Shown in pieces: positions 34,264 through 43,372 of a stretch of DNA of 52,913 nucleotides. The stretch comes from Saccharothrix sp. NRRL B-16314 (GTDB lineage Bacteria > Actinomycetota > Actinomycetes > Mycobacteriales > Pseudonocardiaceae), in assembly GCF_000716595.1 (NCBI RefSeq), contig NZ_JNXC01000052.1:1-52913 (forward strand), given 5' to 3'. The notes under the pieces were generated by a model that did not search any database, was not told the origin of the DNA, and saw nothing but the letters and a program-made list of their open reading frames with translations. A program made the position numbers and the translations under genes. Numbering within the stretch: position 1 is the first letter of the stretch; the number at the start of each line of letters is the position of its first letter.

Positions 34264-34370
34264 TCAGTGTCCGGAATCAGCTCGGTCAGACAGGACCGGG
34301 TGGGCCCGGACGACGCGGCCGACGGCTGCGGTCAGGTTGTGCAGCAGGTGCCGACGATCAGTGTCATATG
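34264..34370 (-). pseudogene. ISL3 transposase fragment
   Basis: The minus strand reads DTDRRHLLHNLTAAVGRVVR followed by AHPVLSDRADSGH. This is the conserved ISL3 catalytic-region motif (V-A-D-R-W-H-L-L-H-N-L). It is a short scrap of about 35 residues, the fourth distinct IS piece within 1.5 kb. Confidence 0.5.
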
Positions 34371-34548
34371 AGGCTCTTTGTGTCGGATTGATGGACGGCA
34401 GTGGCGGGACCGAGCCGCGCCGGACCGTCCAACCGATCCCGATCACACCGGCGGAAGCAGTCGGACCGCAAGTCGGGATCCACGGGATAGCACCGGCAAC
34501 GTTTGTCATCACTTGCCGGTCGCTGATGCGGCGCATCCCGCTACCGGG

Positions 34549-35016
34549 TCAGGGGTTCGTTCGCGGTCGAGCCCAGACCTGGACGAGCCAGGTCTCGACC
34601 CCGCGGTAGAACAGCTCGATCCCCAGCCGCTCGGCCGCCTCGCCGCGGCCTCGGCAATAGGCACGGACGAGGTGGTCGCCCAGGCCGTACAGCGGGATGT
34701 CGGGGCCGCCAGGAGCTCCTTGCACGGAGACCAAGCGCACTCGACCCGACGGCGAGTGGAACGCGGCTTCGTCGACGTCGTCCCAGTCGCCCGGCTCCGG
34801 GGGCGGCTCCGACGGCCACACCTGGACGAGCACTTCCGGTGTGAAGTCGTTGCCTGCCGACGCGAAGACCACGCCAGTGGGTGCCGGGAGCAGCAATCGG
34901 TCCGGCTGCGGGATGCCCTGGGTGAGCGGGGTGCTTCCTCCGCCCACGTCCTGTAGGACGAACATGCGGTACTCGACGTCAGGCCACAACTCGCGGGTCT
35001 CCGGATGCAAGGTCAA
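34549..35016 (-). CDS. Hypothetical protein, possible immunity partner of the upstream nuclease
   Basis: 155 residues from ATG 35016, 62 bp downstream of the secreted nuclease gene on the same strand. The sequence is acidic and beta-rich: EVLVQVWPSEPPPEPGDWDD, a central AFHSPSGRVRLVSVQG, then LYGLGDHLVRAYCRGRGEAA and a C-terminal TWLVQVWARP. The Y-x-V-R-A-x-x-R-G-R block followed by an L-x-Q-x-W end is seen in small cytosolic actinomycete proteins of unknown function. No signal peptide or membrane segment is present. By position it could inhibit the nuclease, as ComJ inhibits NucA in Bacillus, but no ComJ motif is clearly visible. Confidence 0.65.
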   Translation of the reverse strand: MTLHPETRELWPDVEYRMFVLQDVGGGSTPLTQGIPQPDRLLLPAPTGVVFASAGNDFTPEVLVQVWPSEPPPEPGDWDDVDEAAFHSPSGRVRLVSVQGAPGGPDIPLYGLGDHLVRAYCRGRGEAAERLGIELFYRGVETWLVQVWARPRTNP

Positions 35017-35078
35017 GTTCGTCCTCGTTCGCCAACGGGCGTGCCCGACTCCCGCCAGGAGAGCCGGGCACCCCGCCC

Positions 35079-37571
35079 TTAGTCGTGGATGACGACCGAT
35101 CCCGCGGTCAACGGTTGCGGTCGCGCCAGGTCGATGTCGTAGTCGGCCTTGGTGTTGTCGTAGATGACCGTCTCACTGGGATAAGGCCCTGCGGACAAGG
35201 GCCACACCACCAGACGCACGGCGTTCCTGTTGTCGGTATCGTCGGTGTACGCGACGAAGCCGTAGCCCGGGTTCCCGTTGAGCGTGGCGTCGCCCATTAC
35301 CGCGCTCTTGTGGTCCCGCGTCACCACCAGCCACTTCAGCGTGGTGGACCTGAGGTCGAACCCGGCGTTCCGCAACGTCGCATCGACCTTGCCGTTGCTC
35401 GGCACCGGTCCTTCATCCCCCGGCCGGTAGGCCGTGTTCATGGTGACCTGCATGGTGCCGGTCGTGTCCGGTGAGCCGATCACAGCGCCCGCGGGAGACG
35501 CGTAGTGACCGCCGACGGTCTCGAAACCCCCGTCGGGGTCGTAGACGACGACCATCGTGGTGGAGTTGTCGACCCCCGTGTCGTCGTCGGTCAACGTCGA
35601 CTTGATCGTGTACATGCCCGGTTCGCCGTACACGTGGTCTCGTGCGCAGAGGTGCTGCGTGGCGGCGAACTGCTCCACCGTGCCGTCGTCCCAGTCCACC
35701 TTGCAGGTCTGGGAGTCGTTGGCGCCTTGGTCGGTGAACGGCGCGGTGACGGTCACCGCGTTTCCGACGCGGTAGACCGACCAGGGCTCGGGCCCCGGCT
35801 GCACGCCGTCGGCGGCCGCGGTTTGCGTGCCGGGTAGCGCCAGGACCGGTGCCACGTTGTCGAGCCGCACGGTCGCGGAATCGCTGACCGGCGGGTTGAC
35901 CCCGTCGTCCGCCGTGAGGGTGACGGTGAAGGTGCCGTCGTCGGTGCAGGTGATCGACGTGGCGGCACGTCCGGCGTCGCCGAGGCTGCACGTCGCGCCA
36001 GCGTCGACGTCGGCCCCGGGCGTGTAGCTCCACCGGACCGATGGTGTGTCGTCGGTGTCGTAGGCTGAACCGCGGAGCAGAGCCCGACCGCCTTCGGCAC
36101 CCCTCACATCACCACCGGCGTTGACGCGCGGCGCATGGTTGATCGGGGTGCCGCCGCCCCCGCCGCCACCGGACGGGACAGTCGGAATCACGTAGAACAG
36201 GTCTTGGTGCAGGATCCGGTCCCGCTGGTAGAACGAGGCGAGCAATCCACCCGCCGAACCGTTGTCGGTGGCGTCGATGACCCGCGCCGAGTAGTTCCCG
36301 TTGGCCAACGAGGCACCCTGGTAGGTGGACGCCATCGGGTACTCGTCGCAGTCGAACTGCCCGCCTTGCGAGTAGTCGTCACCCCACCATGCCTTGCAGG
36401 CGCGCACGGCCGTGGCCCGGTTGGCGTTGTACGTCGTCCTCTCGTCCGGGCCGTAGTCGGGGTACAGCCGGCCCAGCGGGCTCTGGTCGTGGGGCGCGAA
36501 AGGGTTGCCCGGCACGGCCTTGCCGTCGACCTGCGGCTGTGTCCTGTCCGGCGTGAACTGCGCGTCGACGATGTGCAGTGCCGCCTTGCGGTGCTTCGCG
36601 TCCGGGGCAAGGCTGATCGGGAAGATCGACACGACGTCCCAGTACGAACATCCCTGAGTGCCCTGCACGTAGGTCGCCCAATCACAGCGGATCGTGGTGC
36701 CCTCCGTGGTATCGGTCTCGGTGGCGCCGTAGGTCTGGCGGACCGAGAACGTGAAGAAGGCCAGGCGATCCGGCCCGGCACCCGCTGAGCGGTCCTCCAA
36801 CCAGCGGAAGAACCAGCCGCCGTCCGACATCCACTCGGCGATGGTGCGCGTGACCGGAGTGGACGACAGCGGATCGGCTTCGCACGGGACGCCGCTGTCC
36901 GGTTCACAGATGATCTCCAACGTCAGGGGCTGTAGCGGGGCTGTGCCCCGGACGTTGCGCCACTGGTCCACCAAGGTGATCCAGTACATCTGGTTCCGGT
37001 CGGCGGGCACCCAGTCCCCGGGCCGGTAGCGGCTGGAGTCGTAGCCGTAGCCCGCCACGCTGCGTCGGAACTCGGCGTGTGCGACCTCACGCTTGCTGAG
37101 ACAGCCGAACCACGTCTTCCACGTGCAGATAACGGTCTCGACCTCCCAGAAACTCACATCGCACCAGCGGAAGTGGTCGATGACGAACCCGCCGTCCTGC
37201 TGTGCCAGCGGTTCGTCCTGACAATCCACCACGTTGAAGTCCGACGCGGTCGGCGGTGCGGCGGTGGCCCGTGCCGAAGGTACCTCCGGCACGGATTCGG
37301 TGCCCTCGGCACGGCGGGCGTCCTGGTCGAGGATCCGTTGACGTGCCGTGATCTCCGCCAACTTCGCGGCAGGGGCACCGGCTTCCCGCTCCGCGACCGG
37401 AACCTCCTGCCGATCGAGCTGTCGCATGGTGCTGATCGACCCGTCCGGATTCTCCTGGGTGATCACACCGGGCTCGGACACCACCCGCTCCACGGCCATC
37501 GCGGTAGCAGGTAGGAGAACTCCGAATAATAAGGCGCATAAAGCCGCAACAAATAAGCGTGGTCTAGCCAT
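35079..37571 (-). CDS. Secreted NucA/NucB-type deoxyribonuclease with PKD-like domains
   Basis: 830 residues from ATG 37571 (an in-frame start at 37598 is also open). The N-terminus is a Sec signal peptide (RLFVAALCALLFGVLLPATAMA). A Cys-rich region follows (residues 100-330). Around 380-470 lies a NucA/NucB-type nuclease signature with CDEYPMASTYQGAS, the Asp-Glu pair that binds metal, preceded by RACKAWWGDDYSQGGQFDC. After a glycine linker (SGGGGGGGTP) come two PKD-like beta domains (NHAPRVNAGGDVRGAEGG; DDGTFTVTLTADDGVNPPVS; GEPGMYTIKSTLTDDDTGV). It probably degrades extracellular DNA or acts as a competition factor. A likely partner gene follows on the same strand. Confidence 0.8.
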   Translation of the reverse strand: MARPRLFVAALCALLFGVLLPATAMAVERVVSEPGVITQENPDGSISTMRQLDRQEVPVAEREAGAPAAKLAEITARQRILDQDARRAEGTESVPEVPSARATAAPPTASDFNVVDCQDEPLAQQDGGFVIDHFRWCDVSFWEVETVICTWKTWFGCLSKREVAHAEFRRSVAGYGYDSSRYRPGDWVPADRNQMYWITLVDQWRNVRGTAPLQPLTLEIICEPDSGVPCEADPLSSTPVTRTIAEWMSDGGWFFRWLEDRSAGAGPDRLAFFTFSVRQTYGATETDTTEGTTIRCDWATYVQGTQGCSYWDVVSIFPISLAPDAKHRKAALHIVDAQFTPDRTQPQVDGKAVPGNPFAPHDQSPLGRLYPDYGPDERTTYNANRATAVRACKAWWGDDYSQGGQFDCDEYPMASTYQGASLANGNYSARVIDATDNGSAGGLLASFYQRDRILHQDLFYVIPTVPSGGGGGGGTPINHAPRVNAGGDVRGAEGGRALLRGSAYDTDDTPSVRWSYTPGADVDAGATCSLGDAGRAATSITCTDDGTFTVTLTADDGVNPPVSDSATVRLDNVAPVLALPGTQTAAADGVQPGPEPWSVYRVGNAVTVTAPFTDQGANDSQTCKVDWDDGTVEQFAATQHLCARDHVYGEPGMYTIKSTLTDDDTGVDNSTTMVVVYDPDGGFETVGGHYASPAGAVIGSPDTTGTMQVTMNTAYRPGDEGPVPSNGKVDATLRNAGFDLRSTTLKWLVVTRDHKSAVMGDATLNGNPGYGFVAYTDDTDNRNAVRLVVWPLSAGPYPSETVIYDNTKADYDIDLARPQPLTAGSVVIHD

Positions 37572-38276
37572 GAATCCCCCTGGATAGGTGCAGCGCAACA
37601 GGTCGACACCGCTCCCTCCAAGCGGCTCCGGCCATTCCGCAACGTAGGAGGACAGACCGAAATCTGTCCAGCACTATCCGTTTCCCTCACCCGAACGGCT
37701 TAGCAAGACTACGGAAAGTATGACCACATCCTTGCTGGGTGCACAACTATTCGACGCCACAACGCATTACCCGCAGATCGTGTCGACGCCATCGCTGCCG
37801 CACCGGGAACGATCACCGGACGGAAGCGGTCACGACCCGAAGGCCGGGCAGGACCGCAGTCCTGCCAGCCCGGTGCTGACCACCACAACCCCTCTCAACC
37901 CAAGGGCCGCAGAGCCACGGACCGATACCCGATGATCGCACCCCGCCGCTCTGTCTAAGGCGACGCCACCGCCTTCCTCCAAGGACTGACCGACCGCGCG
38001 GGTCGACCTGCGCGCAGGCGGTGTCGGCTTCACCAGCGTGCACGCCGTCGACACCAGCAAGATCCCGCGGACCTGGTCGGGCACCGACCTCCCACCGACG
38101 AAGACGACCTACCCCGACAAGCCCCTGCTCTCCCCGCATCGTGTGGTGATCGGACATCCGTTCCGCTTTGTAGCCCACGCGGTGCTTGATCCGAATAGGG
38201 CGACCTTTCGAGAGATCACCTCGGTCGGTGAGCGATTCGGGCACCATCTCGGTGATCGTCGACGGCAGGGGGCAGC
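37572..38276. other. Gene-poor stretch upstream of the nuclease
   Basis: About 700 bp. The nuclease promoter should lie at 37580-37740. Near 37985-38210 the plus strand carries protein-like text (ARVDLRAGGVGFTSVHAVDT, then SKIPRTWSGTDLPPTK) with no start or family that I recognise. It may be the tail of a lost gene. Confidence 0.3.
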
Positions 38277-38501
38277 ATGGGCGGCGTCTTCGTCAACTAT
38301 CGCACCAGGGATGGGGATTGGGCCGCCGACTTGCTGGCTCGGGCGTTGAGTGAGCGCTTCGGCGTAAGCAATGTATTCTTCGACAATCGTTCGATTCCTG
38401 TCGGCAGCGACTTCCCCGATCAGATCCTGAGGCGTTTGCGCGACAGCGATGTCCTGCTTGTTGTTGTCGGACCGCGGTGGTTGACCATCGAAGACGAGGC
38501 A
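38277..38501 (+). pseudogene. TIR-domain gene truncated by an IS
   Basis: ATG 38277 begins GGVFVNYRTRDGDWAADLLA then FGVSNVFFDNRSIPVGSDFP and SDVLLVVVGPRWLTIEDEA. This is a TIR domain from box 1 through the GPRWL block. The IS begins at 38502 and the gene does not continue in any frame beyond its right end at 39678, so the 3' part is lost. TIR proteins in bacteria often cleave NAD+ in phage defence. The catalytic Glu region and any sensor domain are gone. Confidence 0.8.
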
Positions 38502-38530
38502 TGTGCCGCTCGAAAAGTCATCGCCGCTGG
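38502..38530 (+). repeat. Left terminal inverted repeat of the IS
   Basis: 29 bases beginning TGTGCCGCTCGAAAAGTCAT. The right end is its reverse complement apart from one position (base 24). Confidence 0.9.
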
Positions 38531-38566
38531 TAGAGCGAGGCACCACCGTCTTGGGACCATGGCCAG

Positions 38567-39649
38567 GTGATCGTGTCCCTGCTGTACAAGGCGACCCGGA
38601 AGCTGCTGTGCATCCCGTCGGTGCTCCTCCGAAGCGAGGCGGCGAAGAACGCCGAACTGCTCGTACTGCGGCACGAGAACGCCGTACTCCGTCGGCAACT
38701 CGCAGGTCGGGTCCGCTACGAGTCCGCGGATCGGCTCTGGTTCGCCGCCCTGTCCGGGCTGGTGGACCGTCACCGGTGGTGGGAGGTCTTTCCGGTTACA
38801 CCGGGCACCCTGCTCGCCTGGCACCGCAGACTCATGGCTCGTAAGTGGGACTACTCCGCCCGTCGACGCACCGGACGCCCACCGACCCGAGCCGCAACCA
38901 AGAGGCTCGTACTGCAGCTCGCCAAGGAGAACACCCGATGGGGTCATCGGCGGATCCAGGGCGAACTGGCCCGGCTCGGCCACCGCGTCGCCCACTCGAC
39001 GGTCTGGCGGATCCTGCACGACGCGGGCATCGACCCGGCACCCCGCCGCAGTGGCCCGACCTGGCGGGAGTTCCTCACCGCCCAGACCCAGGGCATCATC
39101 GCGGCGGACTTCCTCCACCTCGACACCGTGCTCGGCACACGCCTGTATGCACTCGCGTTCCTCGAACACGACACCCGACGCCTGCACATCACCGGCGTCA
39201 CCGCCCACCCAACCCAGGTATGGACCACGCAACAGGCCAGGAACCTCGCCGCCGACCTCGGACACCGGACGGAGTCACTCCGATTCCTGCTCCGCGACCG
39301 CGACGGCAAGTACGGCCAGGCGTTCGACGCCGTCTTCCTGGCCGACGACCTGCGCATCATCAAGAGCGCGCCACAGGCGCCCCGGATGAACGCCCACTGC
39401 GAACGTGTCATCGGCACCCTCCGCCGCGAACTCCTCGACCACATCCTGATCACCGGCGAGAGCCACGCACGACAAGTCCTCAAGACCTACGAAGACCACT
39501 ACAACCGACACCGCCCCCACCAAGCCCGAGACCAGCTACCACCCGAAGCTCAGCAACACCCCGCCGCGGTACACGACCTCGACACCCACAAAGTGCTCCG
39601 CACCCGCATCCTCGGCGGCCTCATCAACGAGTACAGACATGCCGTTTGA
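38567..39649 (+). CDS. IS3-like integrase-core (DDE) transposase
   Basis: 360 residues from GTG 38567, filling the IS between the inverted repeats. The N-terminus is helical (AAKNAELLVLRHENAVLRRQ) and is followed by a helix-turn-helix linker (GRPPTRAATKRLVLQLAKEN; WGHRRIQGELARLGHRV). The rve catalytic core has Asp in IIAADFLHLDTVLGTRLYAL, Asp in RFLLRDRDGKYGQAFDAVF and Glu in NAHCERVIGTLRRELLDH. The end (HYNRHRPHQ; RTRILGGLINEYRHAV) is typical of single-frame actinomycete elements. It cuts and joins the IS ends; all catalytic residues are present. The same C-terminal block survives in the remnant at 33665-34083. Confidence 0.9.
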   Translation: MIVSLLYKATRKLLCIPSVLLRSEAAKNAELLVLRHENAVLRRQLAGRVRYESADRLWFAALSGLVDRHRWWEVFPVTPGTLLAWHRRLMARKWDYSARRRTGRPPTRAATKRLVLQLAKENTRWGHRRIQGELARLGHRVAHSTVWRILHDAGIDPAPRRSGPTWREFLTAQTQGIIAADFLHLDTVLGTRLYALAFLEHDTRRLHITGVTAHPTQVWTTQQARNLAADLGHRTESLRFLLRDRDGKYGQAFDAVFLADDLRIIKSAPQAPRMNAHCERVIGTLRRELLDHILITGESHARQVLKTYEDHYNRHRPHQARDQLPPEAQQHPAAVHDLDTHKVLRTRILGGLINEYRHAV

Positions 39650-39678
39650 CCAGCAGCGATGACTTTTCGAGCGGCACA
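39650..39678 (-). repeat. Right terminal inverted repeat of the IS
   Basis: Reverse complement of the left end with one mismatch. It starts one base past the transposase stop codon. Confidence 0.9.
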
Positions 39679-39865
39679 GGGTGACACGTCATCCCCACCG
39701 GCCTCGACTGGCCGGCCCGGTTCGAGGGCGGCTGCACGGACGTTCCCCCGGTATCTGAGCCGAAACCATTGCACCTGCTCACGAGGACAAGTACAGCCTG
39801 CTCTACCTGACACCTGGAAGCCTGCGGTATGGGCGGCACTGGCGAACACAACTAACTTCTCCGTC

Positions 39866-40069
39866 ATGAACAAGGAACCGAACTCCTCGCTCACCCGCAG
39901 CCGAGCGCTGCTGGCGGTGCTCCTGGTCAGCAGCGTCGTGGCCAACGTCGCCACTCAAGCCTTCGGCCTGAGCTCCTACATCAGCGCCGCTTTCGGGATG
40001 GTCGCCGTCGCCAGCGGTGTCACGCTTTTCTCCAGCTACCGCAAGAACCTCAGAGGCTCGCGGAAATGA
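39866..40069 (+). CDS. Small two-helix membrane protein
   Basis: 67 residues from ATG 39866 (NKEPNSSLTRSRALLAVLLV). Two hydrophobic segments are visible: ALLAVLLVSSVVANVATQAF and ISAAFGMVAVASGVTLF, with a positively charged end (YRKNLRGSRK). No family is recognised. The ribosome binding site is weak, but composition and the hydrophobic pattern support coding. Confidence 0.5.
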   Translation: MNKEPNSSLTRSRALLAVLLVSSVVANVATQAFGLSSYISAAFGMVAVASGVTLFSSYRKNLRGSRK

Positions 40070-40128
40070 AGCGTGTGCTCCGCGACAACTTATCGTCGCC
40101 GCGGAGCGGCGAAGTACTTGCGCCGAGA

Positions 40129-40270
40129 ACAAGTCCGAATGATCGCATCCCTACCATACAAGCGTCTGCACTGGTGGACGAGGTGCTTGACGTGACCCGG
40201 CGGGTGCAATGTCGCGTACGGAAGCTGCCATCGCGTGTGGTGGTCTACTTCGTACTCGCGTTGCCCGGTT
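40129..40270 (+). pseudogene. IS4-family transposase N-terminal remnant
   Basis: The frame reads IQASALVDEVLDVTRRVQCR then VRKLPSRVVVYFVLALPGS. This matches the N-terminal domain of actinomycete IS4 transposases (a V-D-x-x-L-x-x-T-x-R-V-Q-x-R-x-R-x-L-P-x-R-V-V-V-Y pattern). The catalytic part is missing. The rest of the gap 40070-40458 holds nothing recognisable. Confidence 0.5.
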
Positions 40271-40458
40271 CGGCTCGATTGGGTAACGGGGCGTGGACCC
40301 AAATAGGCACCATCAGGTGGCCCAGTCCGCCTTCCCACAGAGGGCTACTCGTAGGAATGCACACTGTGGCCACACTGCTGGCGTATGACGAGATCATCGT
40401 CTGACCCTTCACCTGCTTTCGGTAACTGCCACATTCTCGGACATCTTGGGGTCAAGCT

Positions 40459-41367
40459 GTGTTCGTGGTCATGGAAGTTTTGGGCATCTTGGCTTTCGCG
40501 TTCGCGGGCGCCATGGATGCTGCACGGTCGCGTCTGGACCTGTTTGGGATCGGCACGGCGGCGATCCTCACCGCGATCGGCGGTGGCGTACTGCGGGACA
40601 TCCTCCTCGGGGTCGAGCCACCGATCGGGTTGCTGACCGCGTGGTACTTCGTGGCCAGCTTGGCGATAGCGGCGATTGTGGTCCTCTGGTACCCGCGGCT
40701 GTGGCGGTTCGACATGCCCTTGCGATTCTGCGACGCGGTCGGACTGGGCATGTTCGCCATCACCGGCGCGACCAGGGCGATGGAGCACGGTACGCCGGTC
40801 TACGTGGCCGGCATCATCGGCATGATCAACGCTGTCGGTGGTGGCCTGATGCGCGAGGTCCTGGTCATGAGAGTGCCGACGATGCTGCACAAGGAGATCT
40901 ACGCGCTGCCCGCGTTCGGTGGTGGGGTCCTCGTAGGACTCGGGTTCACCCTGCACCTGTCCCCCGAGGTCGTGGCGGTCGTCACTGTTCAGATGGTGGT
41001 CATCGTGCGAATGTTGGCGGTGGTCCGGAAATGGAACCTCCCGACGGCGCGGATTTACCGGACCCGGAACGCGCCTTCACGCGAGCGGCGGCCTGATCCA
41101 GTTCCGTCAGCGCTGGCCTTGCAAAGACAGGAGGATGTCGAACGCACGCTCGAAATATTTCCTGTCCTGTCCGGCAAGCAGGTCGTCGGCCAACGAACGA
41201 CGCAGCATCCGCACGGCAAGCGGGTCACCCTGGGCGCAATGCCTCAAGCCCAGCCTCGTCGGACCGGCCGTCCGTATGACGACTGGCCGAGGATGACCAA
41301 AGATGTGGGGTTTCCACAGGACAACGATGGTGGAGATCCCGTCACGGCTCCTATTTCCACGATCTGA
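40459..41367 (+). CDS. TRIC/UPF0126-family membrane channel with unusual C-terminal extension
   Basis: 302 residues from GTG 40459. The first 205 residues are a trimeric intracellular cation channel (UPF0126) protein: two repeats of three helices plus a last helix, with FAFAGAMDAARSRLDLFGIG, AIGGGVLRDILLGVEPP, GMINAVGGGLMREVLVMRVP and ALPAFGGGVLVGLGF. The glycine triplets line the pore in this family of K+-selective channels. Family members usually end near residue 205-215. Here the frame runs on for about 90 hydrophilic residues without known motifs (after WNLPTARIYRTRN), which looks like read-through into foreign DNA after loss of the native stop. Confidence 0.8.
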   Translation: MFVVMEVLGILAFAFAGAMDAARSRLDLFGIGTAAILTAIGGGVLRDILLGVEPPIGLLTAWYFVASLAIAAIVVLWYPRLWRFDMPLRFCDAVGLGMFAITGATRAMEHGTPVYVAGIIGMINAVGGGLMREVLVMRVPTMLHKEIYALPAFGGGVLVGLGFTLHLSPEVVAVVTVQMVVIVRMLAVVRKWNLPTARIYRTRNAPSRERRPDPVPSALALQRQEDVERTLEIFPVLSGKQVVGQRTTQHPHGKRVTLGAMPQAQPRRTGRPYDDWPRMTKDVGFPQDNDGGDPVTAPISTI

Positions 41368-42193
41368 TGGACTGCGCTGCCCCTGTACGACCCGCAACCG
41401 TTTCGGCCACGACACGCGTTTCCTGCACCGGCAACCCCTTGAAGCTCTTAATAGAATGATCTTGTCGGGTTGGTTGTTGTTCGGCGGGCAGGTGAGCTGG
41501 GTGGTGGAAGCGGATGGACAGCGCATCCGCCACGGCGGCGACATGATGTTCCAAGGCTGGTGGTGGCTCGCGTCCAGCTCCGCACGGATGATCTTGAGGA
41601 GCCGCCTGGCGGGTGCTGCCCCGATGCCCAGCCGAGCACGCGGGTTCTCAGCCGATATCGGCTGTGGCGACCAGTCCGATGTTGCGGCGTCTTCCTGCCG
41701 CGCGGTCGAGATGCACGTCGACAGGACGTCCGCGCGCTGACCGCAGACTCGGCTGCTCACCCAGTGGCTCATCGCCTGCGGCGGAAACCGTCGTTGTGCC
41801 TACGTGTACCTCGCGGCCCTCATGCTTTAAGGACACAGCCATTTCGAGATCAATGTCGAAGAGTCGACGTTGATCGCTTGAAGCAGACCCGGACCGACCT
41901 CAGCCCAGCCGATCAGCCAGGAGGGATCGACGGCGTCGAACGCTGCCTTGCCGTACTGATCCGCCACGTTGAACGCCGGCGTGACAGGCTCGCGAACATC
42001 AACAGCCGCTGCGTTGGACGCAAGACTTCGTCCAACGCGCCTGAAGGTTGTCTCGTAGAGATCGAGAGTTTTGGCGGGGCGAGAGTGGTGAAGCGTCACT
42101 TCCAGGTGTGGCTGTCGTCATCCATCGGAGGAAGTGCCTCCAACGCCGCCGCTGCCAGGCGCAGGGCACGGCCGACCGCGGCCGGCAGAACGC
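41368..42193. other. No convincing gene; scattered protein-like scraps
   Basis: A minus-strand frame ending at 41107 (DPLAVRMLRRSLADDLLAGQ, DRKYFERAFDIL) looks like a genuine C-terminus overlapping the TRIC extension, but its upstream frame is disturbed. A minus-strand frame at 41827-42099 (DQYGKAAFDAVDPSWLIGWA) is also protein-like but unplaced. No start, family or operon structure supports either. Confidence 0.3.
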
Positions 42194-42382
42194 TCAGCCC
42201 ACTGACCGGAGACCGCTGAGCACGTCCAGGACGGCGATCAGCACGTCCACAACCACGGCCTGTCGGCCCACACCGACAGGCCGTAGTTGCCGAAGCGGTG
42301 ATCCGCTGGACGAACTCGAGACCTGGCGCTTCAGCGATCGTTCGATCTCGCGGAGTCTGCGTTCCTCGTCGCGGTTCAGCAT
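42194..42382 (-). CDS. Short DUF3040-like protein, probably damaged
   Basis: 62 residues from ATG 42382. The start MLNRDEERRLREIERSL matches the N-terminus of DUF3040 proteins, small actinomycete membrane proteins of 90-130 residues. After residue 20 the expected text continues in another frame (LEFVQRI), so a frameshift probably created the present C-terminus. The hydrophobic helices of the family are not clearly preserved. Confidence 0.35.
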   Translation of the reverse strand: MLNRDEERRLREIERSLKRQVSSSSSGSPLRQLRPVGVGRQAVVVDVLIAVLDVLSGLRSVG

Positions 42383-42511
42383 CGTGACGGACGGCCTTCT
42401 CAGACGCAGGTCGCCCAGTCCTGGTAGCTCAGTCCGCGCGATGGCGTCGTGGAAATACGTGCTGACACCCAATTGCGGCCGCCGAAACCCGACTCTGTCA
42501 CCGCGGCCCGC

Positions 42512-42706
42512 CTAGCGTTGTTTGCGATCGGTGGCTCGTATCCCAGACGTGGTGCCGCCCCTCGCCGGGCCAGTGCGCCTCGCCGCCCTCCGCAGCGCCC
42601 GGTACGTGATCTGCTGGTAGCCAAGCTTGTGCCTCAGGTCCTTCAACCCCGCGATCAGATACAGGTTTTGTTCTGCTGCATCGTCCGCATCTCCGATCCA
42701 CCCCAT
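42512..42706 (-). CDS. Small hypothetical protein
   Basis: 64 residues if read from ATG 42706; a longer open frame extends to 42907. The core NLYLIAGLKDLRHKLGYQQI then TYRALRRAARRTG is helical and basic and looks like real protein sequence. No family is recognised and no ribosome binding site is visible. It may be the tail of a degraded gene. Confidence 0.3.
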   Translation of the reverse strand: MGWIGDADDAAEQNLYLIAGLKDLRHKLGYQQITYRALRRAARRTGPARGGTTSGIRATDRKQR

Positions 42707-42789
42707 GCGCGCGAGGCAGCACGCCTGCCATTGCCGAGATCCAGTCGCACCATCCCTGGGAACGCGACGGATCACCGCACCAACCAGTC

Positions 42790-43130
42790 TCGAGTCATTC
42801 CTGCCGACGGTGGCCGGCGCAGGTAGTGCGCGGGAGCTCTGCGGTCGTGCGCGCGTCGGCGAGGGCGCGGTGTGCAGGGCCGTCGGTACCGACACCTGCC
42901 GCCGCACAACGCTCCTGCGGCTTTCGGCGTCCGGCGTTGTGGATCAGCCTGTCCACGAGGTGTACGTCGTGTTTGCCGACAACGGTGTTCGGCACCTCTG
43001 CGACCAGCTCGACGGTGGTCGGTCCTGCATGAAGCGCAGCCGTGATCGTGTCGCCTTCAGGGCGAGCTGGGCCTCGATCCACTCGGCCACCGTCCGGCTT
43101 TTCTCGTTGGTGCACTACATGGCTCAATGC
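42790..43130 (-). pseudogene. Remnant of a DEDD-type 3'-5' exonuclease-like gene
   Basis: Minus-strand pieces in two frames resemble a DnaQ-like exonuclease: SRTVAEWIEAQLALKATRSR, then NTVVGKHDVHLVDRLIHNAG, then a final block AHRALADARTTAEL, which recalls the H-x-A-L-x-D-A-R motif with the last catalytic Asp. Parts between the blocks are missing or shifted. The call rests on motif resemblance only. Confidence 0.35.
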
Positions 43131-43372
43131 GCTTGAGACCCGAACGATCCTCCCGAACAGCGGCACGCGCCGGTGTTCGGACGAACGCTGACGCACAGGC
43201 ATCCGCGTCGAATACCGGTTTGGAGTCGCAGCTGAGCAGGAGTCGAGCCGACGCGCGTCGTCCCGGTCTGACTGAGCATCGTCAGATCGTTGGGTCGTGC
43301 CGACAAAGCTCACCGGCTGGCGCGGTGGTTTCTCCATCGCACCGGCCGGTGAGGGTGTTCAAGAAAACGGCT

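Larger units (their letters stand above)
38502..39678 (+). mobile_element. Intact IS3-like insertion sequence, 1177 bp
   Basis: Bounded by 29-bp terminal inverted repeats with a single mismatch and encoding one full-length transposase. No target-site duplication is evident from the flanks (GAGGCA to the left, GGGTGA to the right), consistent with a deletion on one side after insertion. It is the only apparently complete mobile element in the window. Confidence 0.85.

Noticed and set aside
41827..42099. A 90-residue minus-strand frame with DQYGKAAFDAVDPSWLIGWA.
   Set aside because: It looks protein-like, but no ribosome binding site, family or partner supports it; kept only as part of the gap description.
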